NCBI GenBank assembly: GCA_947367855.1
Contig: CANBFE010000006.1
Location: 1-64,000, forward strand
Reading direction: 5' to 3'
Length of the DNA: 64,000 nucleotides
Origin: an uncultured Lachnospiraceae bacterium
GTDB taxonomy: Bacteria; Bacillota; Clostridia; Lachnospirales; Lachnospiraceae
In this document: positions 63,757 through 64,000 of the stretch, in pieces
How positions within the stretch are numbered: the first letter of the stretch is position 1
Layout: each line of letters starts with the position of its first letter
Notes under the pieces: generated by a model
Database searches by the model: none
The model's input: only the letters and a program-made list of their open reading frames with translations
Told to the model about the DNA's origin: nothing
Program-made: the position numbers and the translations under genes

Positions 63757-64000
63757 CTACTTTACATGTGTATGTGTAAACAAATGCTGCTGACAGTATT
63801 CATAGTTACCGTTGCACTTGGAACAGAAGCGAAATTCCAGAGTCGGATCATCGTCTTCGGTCTGTCCGCAGACTGCGCACTTATGCCTGGTGACCTTGGA
63901 ATTGCGCCGGATATCCTGCCTGAATTCGGCCCTCCGCTTGATCTGCTTCGGCGATATGTGAATATGATTTCTCGCAGTGACAAAAAAGATCACAAAATTC
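63757..64000 (-). CDS. C-terminal part of a rhomboid-like membrane protein (start outside window)
   Basis: The frame is open to the window edge. The visible end has a basic segment (HISPKQIKRRAEFRQDIRRN) and two CxxC pairs, HKCAVCGQTE and FRFCSKCNGNYEYC, ending QQHLFTHTHVK. A tail of this kind follows the membrane domain of rhomboid-type proteins in Lachnospiraceae as far as I recall. It is 16 bases upstream of the sigma-like gene. An internal GTG at 63993 is a possible but less likely start. Confidence 0.5.
   Translation of the reverse strand, partial: NFVIFFVTARNHIHISPKQIKRRAEFRQDIRRNSKVTRHKCAVCGQTEDDDPTLEFRFCSKCNGNYEYCQQHLFTHTHVK

Overview
The window looks like chromosomal DNA of an anaerobic, probably spore-forming Firmicute of the class Clostridia, most likely Lachnospiraceae. 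Grounds: strong GGAGG-type ribosome binding sites, clean sigma-A-like promoters, the era-yqzL-recO order, a eukaryote/archaea-type glycyl-tRNA synthetase, a SpoIID-like protein, UPF0237/UPF0210 neighbours, and lineage-typical proteins of the DUF5716/DUF5717 kind. No rRNA, tRNA or CRISPR array was seen. Most genes lie on the minus strand.

Layout. 1-4450 is mobile and decayed DNA: the right end of an IS66 element, a gene remnant, and a complete-looking RIT element (three overlapping tyrosine recombinases between 87-bp near-perfect inverted repeats) inserted in a small secreted-protein gene whose two halves can be rejoined in frame. 4623-14102 is a long minus-strand run: ATPase/nuclease-fold protein, UPF0210, ACT protein, metallo-beta-lactamase-fold protein, coaE, polA, zinc-finger membrane protein, metY. 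14396-18260 holds purine genes (purC on plus; purB-purF on minus) meeting at a shared terminator. 18362-26886 is a minus-strand cluster starting with an ABC-2 transporter and continuing with a giant DUF5717-like protein, an Hsp70/actin-like ATPase, a TPR protein and a coiled-coil membrane protein. This is the best candidate here for an undescribed multi-protein system.

27032-34584 has a SpoIID-like peptidoglycan-binding protein and an sbcD-sbcC operon with two small upstream genes. 34657-38543 has a LysR regulator divergent from aspA and malic enzyme (aspartate and C4 acid breakdown). 38641-43398 has a hybrid histidine kinase, glycerate kinase and a small coiled-coil protein. 43667-47491 is the glycolytic group gap-pgk-mazG-like-tpiA, with a 67-bp tandem repeat made partly from the pgk 3' end. 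47855-50427 has a PHP phosphatase and an Rpn-type nuclease with a heptad-repeat tail.

50528-55461 is a second chaperone group: an HscC-like Hsp70, a 23-codon leader ORF coupled to it, and a 1011-residue protein with an HPD-less J domain and TPRs. 55573-64000 is housekeeping: glyS, lipoprotein, recO, yqzL-like, era, an M16C metalloprotease, an unknown protein, a sigma-like protein lacking region 4, and the tail of a rhomboid-like membrane protein.
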